Positions 8,010 through 16,500 of a stretch of DNA of 64,000 nucleotides are shown piece after piece. The position numbers were made by a program, and so were the translations under genes. The stretch is from Eggerthella sp. YY7918. GTDB taxonomy: Bacteria > Actinomycetota > Coriobacteriia > Coriobacteriales > Eggerthellaceae. The stretch lies in contig NC_015738.1 of the NCBI RefSeq assembly GCF_000270285.1, forward strand, positions 1,550,001 through 1,614,000. Reading direction: 5' to 3'. A model generated the notes under the pieces. It searched no databases. It was given only the letters and a program-made list of their open reading frames with translations, and was not told the origin of the DNA. How positions within the stretch are numbered: position 1 is the first letter of the stretch; every line of letters begins with the position of its first letter.

Positions 8010-9218
8010 TTACAAAGCCCAGTACGCGTAAAGACCCATGGTTTGATTGACAACTTGGTCGATATCCCAGGTAGTACTTGAACGCACAGATGAATAGGGA
8101 TCGTTGATGACGAGCGATCCATCGTCGGCAAGACCTGTGATGACGAAGAAGTGTCCATCGGTCGTGAAATCGCCAGCTCCAACATTGCATACAACGACCG
8201 CTCCCTCATTGAGCGCCCAGCGCAGAGCGTCTGCATCAACGGAAATGACCTGACACGACAGCCCCAACGAAGGCGCCTCATCTATAAGAAACGACGCGAC
8301 GGTGCCGTTGTACTCATCCATGTAGCCGCCCTCTTGAGCGCGCACGCCCATATCGTACGGCGACAGATCATGTTTGCCCGTAAGGCCCTGATACACCATG
8401 GAAAGCGACGTGGGGCAGCATCCGGTTAACCCGAAGGCGGCAGAGCTGTATACGGTATAGGCCCAGCGCGGATCCCACTGATAGAGGTGCGGCACTTCAC
8501 CCTTGGTAACCGTATCGCATGCCGTACCGCTATCGGCTGGGTACGCATTCGGGAAATTTCGAACGAAGGGAATAGCTTCGGGTTCTTTTGCTGCGAGTTC
8601 CAGCAATTTGGTCTGCACTTCGACGCCATCTATCGCCAATGCATCAGGGTTGGCGGCAATCCACAAAAGGTCTTCGCTTGATGCCGACCCTTCGACAAGC
8701 TTCTGCGTCGTTTCCTCACCAACAAGGGCGACAAGCGCCGCCTCGTCGATAGTCGGCTGCGGCAGGTCGCCCGTTACGTTCGTACTGTCATTCTCCTCGT
8801 CTACAACAGCGGTGTTCTGTTCATACGGTTCCGCCTGTTCAGCACTGCATCCGCGAATAGCGGTAACGGCCAGCACAATAACTATCAGCGTACTCGCAGC
8901 AATAAGGAGAGTTCTCAAAAGTCCCACCTGGGAAACGATGGCGACGACGGTTTCAACGATGGCAGTTGCCGCCGAACGCAGCGATGCATGTATCCGCGAA
9001 CCGCGCGTTTCTTGCACATCGGAACCGGTGCGCGATCGACGAGACGCCCCCGATTCCCTTTGATCGGAAGCCGCATGGTCCCACCGGGGTTGCACTCGCC
9101 GACCTTCAGGCTCCTTATTACGGGAAGAACGACCAGACCGCTTCGAGCCGCCTTGCGTGCGCGCCGTGCGCTCTTCAAGCTTACGTCGCGCAATCTCACG
9201 CCGCTCTTCTTCGCTCAT
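8010..9218 (-). CDS. Membrane-anchored C39-like cysteine peptidase
   Basis: Protein of 402 residues: a charged Arg/Ser-rich cytoplasmic N-terminus (about 1-75), one membrane helix at about 103-122, an acidic linker, then a C39-like papain-fold domain. The likely catalytic residues are Cys in GLTGCCPTSLSMVY, His in TTDGHFFVITGL and Asp/Asn in VINDPYS. The enzyme is inferred to be extracytoplasmic and its substrate is unknown; no bacteriocin or ABC exporter lies nearby. The ATG at 9218 overlaps the mtaB stop as ATGA, indicating translational coupling at the end of the hrcA-dnaJ-rsmE-mtaB run. Confidence 0.75.
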   Translation of the reverse strand: MSEEERREIARRKLEERTARTQGGSKRSGRSSRNKEPEGRRVQPRWDHAASDQRESGASRRSRTGSDVQETRGSRIHASLRSAATAIVETVVAIVSQVGLLRTLLIAASTLIVIVLAVTAIRGCSAEQAEPYEQNTAVVDEENDSTNVTGDLPQPTIDEAALVALVGEETTQKLVEGSASSEDLLWIAANPDALAIDGVEVQTKLLELAAKEPEAIPFVRNFPNAYPADSGTACDTVTKGEVPHLYQWDPRWAYTVYSSAAFGLTGCCPTSLSMVYQGLTGKHDLSPYDMGVRAQEGGYMDEYNGTVASFLIDEAPSLGLSCQVISVDADALRWALNEGAVVVCNVGAGDFTTDGHFFVITGLADDGSLVINDPYSSVRSSTTWDIDQVVNQTMGLYAYWAL

Positions 9219-10453
9219 GAACATCGTCCCACCTCGTTTCCGTCGGCCGCGTTTACAAGCGTTACCGCAATCAGCGAACCCGATGCCGCATGGGCGGACA
9301 CCGGTACCTGATAATAGCTTTCAGTTGTGGCAATGCCCCCTTCTTCAACAAGTGCAAGCTCGCTGTTTCCTATGCGTTGCTGGAAGTCAGCACGTCGCAG
9401 ATCTTCGCCAAGGAAACGAAGCGCGGCAGCGCGCGCTGTTTTTATCGAAGGAGCAATTTGATCGCGGCGAGCGGCCGCGGGAGTACCCTCTCGCATCGAA
9501 TAGGGAAACACGTGCAGTTTGGAGAATCCGCAGCGTCTGGCCACAGCACATGTTTCCTGAAATTCATCGTCGGTCTCTCCGGGAAAGCCCACAATAATGT
9601 CGGTCGAAAGCGAGAGCTGGGGCACCTGAGCGCGAAGGCGGTCCACCAAATTGATATAGTCAGCCACCCGATACGGCCGTGCCATTTCGCGCAACACCTT
9701 GTCGCTTCCCGCCTGCAAGGGCATATGAAGGTGTCGGCAAATACGGCCGTTGGAGGCGGCCAGAAGATCGATAAGCGCGTCGTCCACATCACGTGGCTCT
9801 ATGCTGGATATACGGAAACGCACTAGCGTGTCTTCGGGCGGCGTGATCTTTTCGGTTTCACGCAACAGACGCACGAGAAGATCGCTCAGTCGCGCCGCCT
9901 TCGGATCGCGTCGCGCGCCATCGCAGTATGAACCCAAATTGATACCGGTCAGAACGATTTCTTTGACGCCTGCCTGGGCCAAAGCCACACATTCCCGCAC
10001 CACCTCATCGGCAGGACGACTGGTTGCACGTCCGCGTGCCACATGCACGATACAGTAGGTACACGCGTTGTCGCAGCCGTCCTGCACCTTCACGCCGACG
10101 CGCGTGCGAAAACCCTCGCCCACGGGAAGAAGTGCAGGAGTTTTGGCCAAAAGATCGTTCTTCCCTATCACCTCAACACGCGTATCAAGTGCCGTGTATG
10201 CTTTTGCGTCGATTGCAGCGGCACACCCTGTCACGATGACGCGGGCGTGTTCGTTTGCACGCAACGCATGACGAACAGCCTTGCGCGTCTTCTTCTCGGC
10301 TTCTCCGGTAACGGTACAGGTATTCACCACGATGATATCTGCGTGCGCCTCGTCCGCAGCCGTACCACCTTGAGCACGCAACGCAGCCGCGAAAGCGTCA
10401 GATTCGACGCGATTGACCTTGCATCCCAAGTTGACGACGGCGTACTTCATCAT
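9215..10453 (-). CDS. mtaB: tRNA t6A37 methylthiotransferase MtaB
   Basis: Radical-SAM methylthiotransferase converting t6A37 to ms2t6A37 in tRNA. The N-terminal UPF0004 domain supplies three cluster cysteines (NLGCKVN, VNTCTVTG, VTGCAAA) and the radical-SAM domain has CDNACTYC near 138-145; a TRAM-like tail follows. Length and motifs match MtaB rather than MiaB or RimO. It overlaps the rsmE stop at ATGATG; the second ATG (10450) has slightly better spacing from GAGG and may be the true start. Confidence 0.92.
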   Translation of the reverse strand: MMKYAVVNLGCKVNRVESDAFAAALRAQGGTAADEAHADIIVVNTCTVTGEAEKKTRKAVRHALRANEHARVIVTGCAAAIDAKAYTALDTRVEVIGKNDLLAKTPALLPVGEGFRTRVGVKVQDGCDNACTYCIVHVARGRATSRPADEVVRECVALAQAGVKEIVLTGINLGSYCDGARRDPKAARLSDLLVRLLRETEKITPPEDTLVRFRISSIEPRDVDDALIDLLAASNGRICRHLHMPLQAGSDKVLREMARPYRVADYINLVDRLRAQVPQLSLSTDIIVGFPGETDDEFQETCAVARRCGFSKLHVFPYSMREGTPAAARRDQIAPSIKTARAAALRFLGEDLRRADFQQRIGNSELALVEEGGIATTESYYQVPVSAHAASGSLIAVTLVNAADGNEVGRCS

Positions 10454-11283
10454 ACGCCTCGCATTGCGTTCAGTGCGGCGTGTTTTTCCGACTCAGACCG
10501 AGCCAAACGGCGCAGCTCGTAGAGCACAAGCGCCGGCGCCACGATGCCAGCCGTTTCCGTTCGCAGGATGGAAGGACCCAAGGATACGAGCGAAGCCCTT
10601 TCATTACAACCGAGAAGTGCCGAAACTTCGTGCTCGGTAAGACCCCCCTCGGGTCCCACCACCACGGCCACCCGCGCATCGTGCGCCGGCATCAAGGTCG
10701 AATCCAATCCTTTGACCAGGGCATGTTCGATATCGGCTGTCGTCGGCGCTTCTTCCCAGCACACCACAACGGCTGTTGCTTGCGCAATACGCTGGCAGAC
10801 TTCATCGAGCGGCATCGGCTGAGTGACCTCGGGTACCATGCGTTGGCCCGACTGCATAGCAGCGCTCTTGGCGATAGCGTGCCACCGCTCGGTACGCGCA
10901 GCCGCCTTACGCTCATCGAGCTTCACGATGGAGCGTTCGCAGACGAAGGGTACAAAGCCAGCTACACCCAGTTCCGTTGCATGTCGAATAATCATGTCCA
11001 TCTTATCGCCCTTGGCAAGGCCTTGAACCAAGACGATTGAAGGTCCCTCGTCATGCGTCTCAAGGCGCTGTGCAATGCGGACCATGGGCATCGCGTCATC
11101 AAATGACATAATCTCGCATTCGAAATAGTCCTGCGCCGCGTCGACAACCGCCACATGTTCGCCAATAGCCAAGCGAAGCACCCGTGCATGCTTTGCGTCC
11201 TCGCGCGAAAGACGCAGCGGAAATACCGTTGCGTCTTCATGAGCGATCACCTGGTCTTCAACGTAAAAGTGAGGCAGGGACAT
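10450..11283 (-). CDS. rsmE: 16S rRNA m3U1498 methyltransferase RsmE
   Basis: SPOUT-class methyltransferase of 277 residues. The knot motifs VVGPEGGLTEHE and SLGPSILRTETAG, which bind S-adenosylmethionine, are present near the C-terminus after an N-terminal PUA-like domain. It begins nine bases downstream of the dnaJ reading frame and overlaps mtaB at its end. Confidence 0.93.
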   Translation of the reverse strand: MSLPHFYVEDQVIAHEDATVFPLRLSREDAKHARVLRLAIGEHVAVVDAAQDYFECEIMSFDDAMPMVRIAQRLETHDEGPSIVLVQGLAKGDKMDMIIRHATELGVAGFVPFVCERSIVKLDERKAAARTERWHAIAKSAAMQSGQRMVPEVTQPMPLDEVCQRIAQATAVVVCWEEAPTTADIEHALVKGLDSTLMPAHDARVAVVVGPEGGLTEHEVSALLGCNERASLVSLGPSILRTETAGIVAPALVLYELRRLARSESEKHAALNAMRGV

Positions 11284-11292
11284 AGCTACCTG

Positions 11293-12432
11293 CTATTGGA
11301 ACGCGTCGCGAAGCTTTTGAAGCGGAGAGCGCTCGTCAGACACATCTTCGCCCAGTTCTTTGGCCAATTGTTCCAGAAGTTCGCGCTGTTTCTTCGTCAC
11401 CTTTTTAGGCACTACCACGTTTACGTGCACATACATATCGCCGCGCGACTCGCTGCGGAACTTCGGCATACCATATCCCTTGCAGCGAACCACCTACTCG
11501 TTTTGGCAGCCTTCCGGAATGCGCACCTGCACCTTTTCGTCTTCGAAGATGCCGTTGATCTCGATTTCTGCACCCAGCGTCGCCTGCACGATAGACACGT
11601 TCGCACGTGCGTGCAAATTGTCGCCGTCGCGCTCGAAGAACTCATGAGGCTGAATGCGACACGTCACTATCAAGTCTCCTGCACGCGCACCATGCATGCC
11701 CGCTTCGCCGAAACCGGACAGACGAAGTTGTTGGGCATCGCGAATACCCACCGGCACTTCAACGGTTACACGCTGGCGATCGGGCACGCGGCCCTGACCT
11801 TCGCACTCGGGACACGGATTCTCAATTGTGCGTCCCGTGCCGCTGCAGGTTTTGCAGGTCGTGGCGGTCTGCATGTCGCCCAAGAACGTGTGCTGGATGG
11901 TAACCACGCGCCCCTGGCCATTACAATCGGGACAGGTTACCTCATGACCGTCGGGGCCAAGGCCGGTTCCCTCGCAATCGGGACACGGAGCCAAGCGGTC
12001 GTATACGATTTCCTTCTTTGCACCCGAAGCCACCTCTTCAAGCGTCAGACGCAGCCCCACGCCCATGTCACGGCCTTCTTTGCGCATGGTGGCGCGACCG
12101 CCTGCGGCAGCCCCCCCGAAAAAGGAGCTGAAAATATCGCCCATGCCAAAACCGCCGCCGAAAAGATCTTCGAAGTCGACATAGCCGCCGCCATAGGGGC
12201 TTCCGCCGCCCGCTGCACCTGGCACGGTGCCGAACCGGTCGTAAGCGCTGCGCTTCTGCGGATCGCTCAGCACATCATAGGCCTCATTGAGCTCCTTGAA
12301 CTGCTCCTCGGCGTTGGCCGCCTTATTGACATCGGGATGCAGTTCGCGCGCACGACGTCGAAACGCCTTTTTGATCTCATCCTCGTTTGCATCGCGCGAA
12401 ACGCCCAGTACTTCATACAGATCTTTAGCCAT
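11293..12432 (-). pseudogene. dnaJ: dnaJ chaperone gene with an in-frame amber codon
   Basis: Hsp40 co-chaperone. The J domain with HPD ([11 protein letters not shown]), Gly/Phe region, and four zinc-finger repeats ([32 protein letters not shown]) are intact. The frame is then broken once by TAG at 11494-11496, between IPEGCQNE and VVRCKGYGMPKF, and continues without any other lesion for 66 codons to a proper end at 11293; full length would be 379 residues. The truncated 312-residue product would lose the second substrate-binding lobe and dimerisation tail. CAG to TAG is the simplest origin. A sequencing error, recent pseudogenisation or suppression all remain possible. It lies 68 bases after hrcA. 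Confidence 0.85.
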
Positions 12433-12500
12433 CTGTCTGTAAAACCTTTCCTCGCGTGACTCAACCGGCGCTCACGGCGCCGCTTCATCTTCTCTCGTGT

Positions 12501-13508
12501 TTACACATCTTCCAATGCGGCGCTTGCAATGCGTACCGCACGTATCACTTTCGAATAATCCATACGGGTCGGTCCGATGACCGCCACAACCCCGGCCGAT
12601 TCACCGCGTCCATAGCGGTTGGCAACAACCGAAACGCCCGCAAGCTGCGCCGCTTCGTTCTCGCGCCCGATGCGAACGGTCGGCCCCGACTCTGCCGCGG
12701 CATCGTCAAGAATATGCAGCAGCACCGTCTCGTCCTCAAGCACTTGCATAACCGGCAAAAGCGCCTGCGACTGGCTGAATTCAGGCTTTGTCAGAAGTGA
12801 ACTCACTCCCAGACGATGTGCGCGGGAAAGCTCGCTTTCCTGTAAGCACGACAACACCTCATCCAGCACCATACGTACCAGAGGGTCGCGAAACGCCTCA
12901 ATCATACCCTGCCCAAGACCGTCTTCAATTTCGTGAAGCGTCTTGCCGGCAAAGACATCGCTTAAAAAGTGCTGCACTCGAGCAAGGTCCTCCGAAGAAA
13001 CCTCTTCGCCAAATTCCATTTGTCGATTGAATACCTGGCCATCCTCGGTCACCAACACCACAAGTGCTCGCGTGGGAATAAGCGAGATAAGCGACAGCTG
13101 TTTAATATGGAGGTTCAGAACCGAGGGTGCAAGCACGATAGACAAACAATCAGTCAGGCGCATCAGGGCCGACGAGGTTTGCTCAAGCAGCGCATCAAGT
13201 TCGCTCGCGCTTTGCCGAAGCTCGTCGACGACGGGCCTATAACGTGCGTCATCGGCCATGAGATCGGTTTCAAGCAGATTATCTACAAACGCCCGGTACC
13301 CATGGTCGGTGGGGATACGCCCTGCCGATGTGTGCGGCTGTGTGATGTAGCCGCCGTCTTCAAGAACCGAGAGCTCGTTGCGAACCGTAGCGGGGCTCAC
13401 GCCCAAATGGTACCGCTCCGTCAACGTACGCGAACCAACCGGCAGAGCGCGCGCAACATATTCTTCTATGAGGGCCGCCAACACCCGTTGTCTTCGATCC
13501 GAAAGCAC
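12501..13508 (-). CDS. hrcA: Heat-inducible repressor HrcA
   Basis: Repressor of class I heat-shock genes that binds CIRCE and is kept active by GroEL. The 335 residues show an N-terminal winged helix (LGVSPATVRNELSVLEDGGYITQPHTSAG split over about 36-64) and the C-terminal dimerisation domain ending in IGPTRMDYSKVI. The start is a GTG at 13508 with GGAGGTGG seven bases upstream. An imperfect CIRCE overlaps the promoter, so autoregulation together with dnaJ is expected. Confidence 0.94.
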   Translation of the reverse strand: MLSDRRQRVLAALIEEYVARALPVGSRTLTERYHLGVSPATVRNELSVLEDGGYITQPHTSAGRIPTDHGYRAFVDNLLETDLMADDARYRPVVDELRQSASELDALLEQTSSALMRLTDCLSIVLAPSVLNLHIKQLSLISLIPTRALVVLVTEDGQVFNRQMEFGEEVSSEDLARVQHFLSDVFAGKTLHEIEDGLGQGMIEAFRDPLVRMVLDEVLSCLQESELSRAHRLGVSSLLTKPEFSQSQALLPVMQVLEDETVLLHILDDAAAESGPTVRIGRENEAAQLAGVSVVANRYGRGESAGVVAVIGPTRMDYSKVIRAVRIASAALEDV

Positions 13509-13584
13509 GCTTCTCCACCTCCCTCTTCAACGACACGCCTACTCATGCATACCTACTGAACGAAACAAACAAAGCCAACGCATC

Positions 13585-13614
13585 ATTTTAGCAGCCGCTG
13601 ATTGAGAGTGCTAA
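13585..13614 (-). promoter_or_regulatory. CIRCE operator overlapping the hrcA promoter
   Basis: The plus strand has TTAGCAGCC, nine bases, then GAGTGCTAA (13588-13614): the right arm is a perfect CIRCE half-site and the left matches seven of nine positions. On the minus strand the same bases contain a TTAGCA -35 (13609-13614) and an extended TAAAAT -10 (13585-13590) with an 18-base spacer, so HrcA binding would block polymerase directly. Confidence 0.85.
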
Positions 13615-13790
13615 GAAAGCCAAGAAATGTGAACAAACTCGACAGAAGCGGCACAGAATGCCATTACTTCAGCTTGCTTGCGTTTGCGATCTCAGTCTGG
13701 TTTACATAGGGATGAATGGCAACAGCATCAGTATCCACGCAGTCACTTTGGAAAAGTTTTCATGTGGTTCGGACAACTATCAAAACTTCC

Positions 13791-14621
13791 TTAGCCAATC
13801 CACTTACACAACTGAGGATCAGCACCAGCAGGAATACCAGAAGAAATTATATGGTCTTGATTTGTATTTTCCGCATTTACAATTCGGCATCTGCCCTTGT
13901 CATAATCTGACTGCGAACATATATAGCGAACTTCTTTTAGGACGCTATTATTATAAAAAAACATCCCTTTACCACTGACCGCTGTTTCTCCTCTAAACAC
14001 AGGAAACTTTTTAGGAACCTTTTTAATCGTTGCATTGCTGTAATTTCCCTTAGATTGAGAAGGAGAACTTTGGCTACTTGACCCTTCGCCTATGCACGAG
14101 ATAAAGGCGATACCTAAGATTGCAGTAAGTAGTGCGCATACGATTACTACAATATTTTCTGCAAGCAGAAGAACCAGAGGAAGAACCAGCAGCATTACCA
14201 GTGCAGACAGAGCCCAATACTTTATGAGCCACTTTATGCTTAAGCCACCTTTACGTACGGGATACTTAACTTTGTAAACGACCAACAGAATACAAGCCAC
14301 AACAAAGAGAAGTACAAAAAAGATAGTTGCGATAGAACCGTAATATAAAGTTCCTGCAGAAAGAAATTCAAAGCCATTGGAATTACGAAGGGCTGTTCTG
14401 CTTGCAAGAGTAATATTATTTATTGCAAGCACCATACTTACAATAAACGACGGTATAGATATTACAAGAGCAAGTGTTGTTGCTAAGAAGCTCGCATTAA
14501 CAAGTGGGGCATCTTCGAAGTTAAGGACACTGCATTTTACGTTATTGATATAGCCTTTAATTTGCCGACCTGGATGAAAACCACGTTTAGCGCCTTTTGA
14601 AGTTTTATTCCTGCGTGCCAT
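13791..14621 (-). CDS. Unidentified multi-pass membrane protein of the AT-rich insert
   Basis: Protein of 276 residues, family not recognised. A basic N-terminus (MARRNKTSKGAKRGFHPG) is followed by hydrophobic stretches at about 48-72, 90-112 and 130-170, then a Ser-rich linker and a C-terminal domain of about 90 residues containing KGMFFYNNSVLKEVRYICSQ. The start at 14621 has AAAGGGA six bases upstream. It is the third gene of a co-directional trio, 16 bases after the amidase gene, and shares its low GC. An envelope role is inferred from the neighbours only. Confidence 0.65.
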   Translation of the reverse strand: MARRNKTSKGAKRGFHPGRQIKGYINNVKCSVLNFEDAPLVNASFLATTLALVISIPSFIVSMVLAINNITLASRTALRNSNGFEFLSAGTLYYGSIATIFFVLLFVVACILLVVYKVKYPVRKGGLSIKWLIKYWALSALVMLLVLPLVLLLAENIVVIVCALLTAILGIAFISCIGEGSSSQSSPSQSKGNYSNATIKKVPKKFPVFRGETAVSGKGMFFYNNSVLKEVRYICSQSDYDKGRCRIVNAENTNQDHIISSGIPAGADPQLCKWIG

Positions 14622-14637
14622 GAATATCCCTTTCGAT

Positions 14638-15456
14638 TTATCCCCTATGGGTTCTATAGTTTTTGAAGTTCTCAAAGTATTCTGCAAACTCAGGAGAAGT
14701 ATCTGAGTTTCCTGATCTCCATGCTTTGTGATCGATGATCTCGCTTTCAAACCCATAATATGCATCTATGTATGCAATGAGGTCATCTAATGCTTCTAAC
14801 TGTGCCTCAGGATAATCTTCAGAACCACCTATATGAACCATTTCTATTCCAACAGAATAAGAGTTCATCCCATAGTCTGAAGCCCAGCTCCCGATTGGAG
14901 TAGTCCCCGCCTTATCATCTCTCGATTCATCTTCTACACCATATAGTTCATTATGTCCCGTATCTCCAAACCCAGCATGGTGCACAATAGAATCGAGCGG
15001 CGCACATTGAACTATGGAACCATCTTTATTGATAATAAAATGAGCGGCGACAAGATTTCCGTTCGAATCCCACCAGTCGATTACAGATGAAGCATCTTCT
15101 GTTCCTTCAGTGTCGTGTAAAACAATATACTTTTGATATTCACTACCTTTATTTCCATGGACAAACGAAGAACGAAAATCATTTGAGATGTTTAGCTTGC
15201 TATAGGCATCATCAATAAGCTTTTGTCGGGTATCTTCTTCACTTACACTCTGAGTATCTTCTTCATTTACACTCTGAGACTCAGCTCCTTTTTCTTCATT
15301 TAGAGCTAAACTTTCGGTTTCATCTTTTGTTTCTTCTTGTTTTTGGGAAGAAGCACATCCGGCAAGTAAGCATACAAACATACAGGAAAATGCAACTAGT
15401 AGTATTGGTTTGATTTTTGAAATATACTTCGGCACTTTGATTCCCTTAAACGGCAT
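14638..15456 (-). CDS. Lipoprotein N-acetylmuramoyl-L-alanine amidase (Amidase_2)
   Basis: A predicted lipoprotein signal (helix ending in the lipobox LLAGC) precedes a Glu/Ser-rich linker and an amidase_2/PGRP-type domain that cleaves the lactyl-peptide bond of peptidoglycan. Candidate zinc ligands are His in YIVLHDTEG and in SIVHHAGFG, with a further acidic/His site at EIIDHKAWRSGNSDTSPEF. The start at 15456 overlaps the preceding gene by 11 bases and lacks a clear Shine-Dalgarno, suggesting coupling; an upstream start at 15498 would disturb the signal peptide. Codons are AT-richer than in the flanking genes. Confidence 0.8.
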   Translation of the reverse strand: MPFKGIKVPKYISKIKPILLVAFSCMFVCLLAGCASSQKQEETKDETESLALNEEKGAESQSVNEEDTQSVSEEDTRQKLIDDAYSKLNISNDFRSSFVHGNKGSEYQKYIVLHDTEGTEDASSVIDWWDSNGNLVAAHFIINKDGSIVQCAPLDSIVHHAGFGDTGHNELYGVEDESRDDKAGTTPIGSWASDYGMNSYSVGIEMVHIGGSEDYPEAQLEALDDLIAYIDAYYGFESEIIDHKAWRSGNSDTSPEFAEYFENFKNYRTHRG

Positions 15457-16249
15457 ATTGTGAGTTTCTGCTTTGCTCAAGAGCACGAATAAGAGCAAGA
15501 TTATCTTTTTCAGTAGAGTTCAATGGATCAGGCATTGCATCAAATTCTGAAGGACTATATTTTGGCGAATACCAACCTTTTGAACTAAAGTGTTCTACAA
15601 GATCACTGTTTTTAAACTCTCGACCATAGCGTGCGAATATCTCATTTCTCGCTACATATAGTTCGTAGTCCGTTAGCACATTCAATTCCTGCTCTGTGTA
15701 AAGATGTGAATCGACTTCAGGAAGGATGTATTCCTCTTCAATACCACCAACAGCATTATTAGTTAATTCAGGGGCCGAGGAAGAACTTGAAGATGTTGGG
15801 CTAGAAGAAGAGTTTGTCGAAGAATCTGTTATTGATGAATCCGACGGTGCTGAACTTGAAGAAGGACTTGAACTCTCAGGTTCATCCAATGCGGAAGTAT
15901 TTAATTGTCCACTTATAGAACTTGTTGGATCAGTCATAGCGATAAACAGCGGACACCCTAAGCCAACTACAAAAGCAAGAGCCATAACAACGCCAAATAG
16001 TATCCAACGATTTTTAGGAGAAAGAGGCTGTTTCTTGGCCTCAGCAAGAGGTTCATTATTTGTTTCTTCTACATCGCAGATATCAACTTCAGTCACAGGT
16101 GTACCGTCGACTGAAGGTTCGATATCGGTATCTGAAACTTCGTTAACAACAGGCATATCTGATTGTTCGTCTTTACCTATTTTAGTGCCACAGTTTGAAC
16201 AGAATATCGACTCCTCGGGTAATTCTGTTCCACATTTAAAACAGTACAT
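15446..16249 (-). CDS. Zinc-ribbon membrane protein with YARHG domain
   Basis: Protein of 267 residues: zinc ribbon at the N-terminus (MYCFKCG and FCSNCG), acidic linker, one membrane helix at about 82-105, a strongly Ser-rich spacer, and a C-terminal YARHG domain (YELYVARNEIFARYGREF). YARHG domains are extracellular and often accompany peptidoglycan enzymes, agreeing with the overlapping amidase gene. TAGGAG precedes the ATG. It is the first gene of the AT-rich trio and has its own promoter. It resembles in layout the zinc-ribbon/PASTA protein at 3371-4900 but shares no extracellular domain with it. Confidence 0.78.
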   Translation of the reverse strand: MYCFKCGTELPEESIFCSNCGTKIGKDEQSDMPVVNEVSDTDIEPSVDGTPVTEVDICDVEETNNEPLAEAKKQPLSPKNRWILFGVVMALAFVVGLGCPLFIAMTDPTSSISGQLNTSALDEPESSSPSSSSAPSDSSITDSSTNSSSSPTSSSSSSAPELTNNAVGGIEEEYILPEVDSHLYTEQELNVLTDYELYVARNEIFARYGREFKNSDLVEHFSSKGWYSPKYSPSEFDAMPDPLNSTEKDNLALIRALEQSRNSQYAV

Positions 16250-16266
16250 ACTTCTCCTAAATCCAC

Positions 16267-16295
16267 ATTGGATACCTGATTGGTATCAGTGTCAA
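16267..16295 (-). promoter_or_regulatory. Promoter with palindromic operator for the AT-rich trio
   Basis: Minus strand: consensus TTGACA -35 at 16290-16295, 17-base spacer, TCCAAT -10 at 16267-16272. The spacer and part of the -10 hold a perfect inverted repeat, GATACC-5-GGTATC (16271-16287), placed where a repressor would occlude polymerase. No regulator gene lies in the trio itself. Confidence 0.6.
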
Positions 16296-16500
16296 AAGTA
16301 AGCCGCAAATATCATATATTTGAATTTAGATTCTCCTATGGTAACTGAATAATAAGTATACTGCATAGAATAAGTCTTATCTAAGTGATTCTTACTGATG
16401 AGTGGTACAGGATCATTTACCGACTGACGCGATACAGACAGCCTCTGCGCTCCTTCGTCACACTCAACCCGAAATCCACTATGAACCCCTCCCCCGGAGG

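Noticed and set aside
13658-13978. Plus-strand frame of 106 codons before the AT-rich insert
   Set aside because: It lies mostly opposite the 3' end of the membrane protein gene, lacks a Shine-Dalgarno and shows no recognisable sequence.
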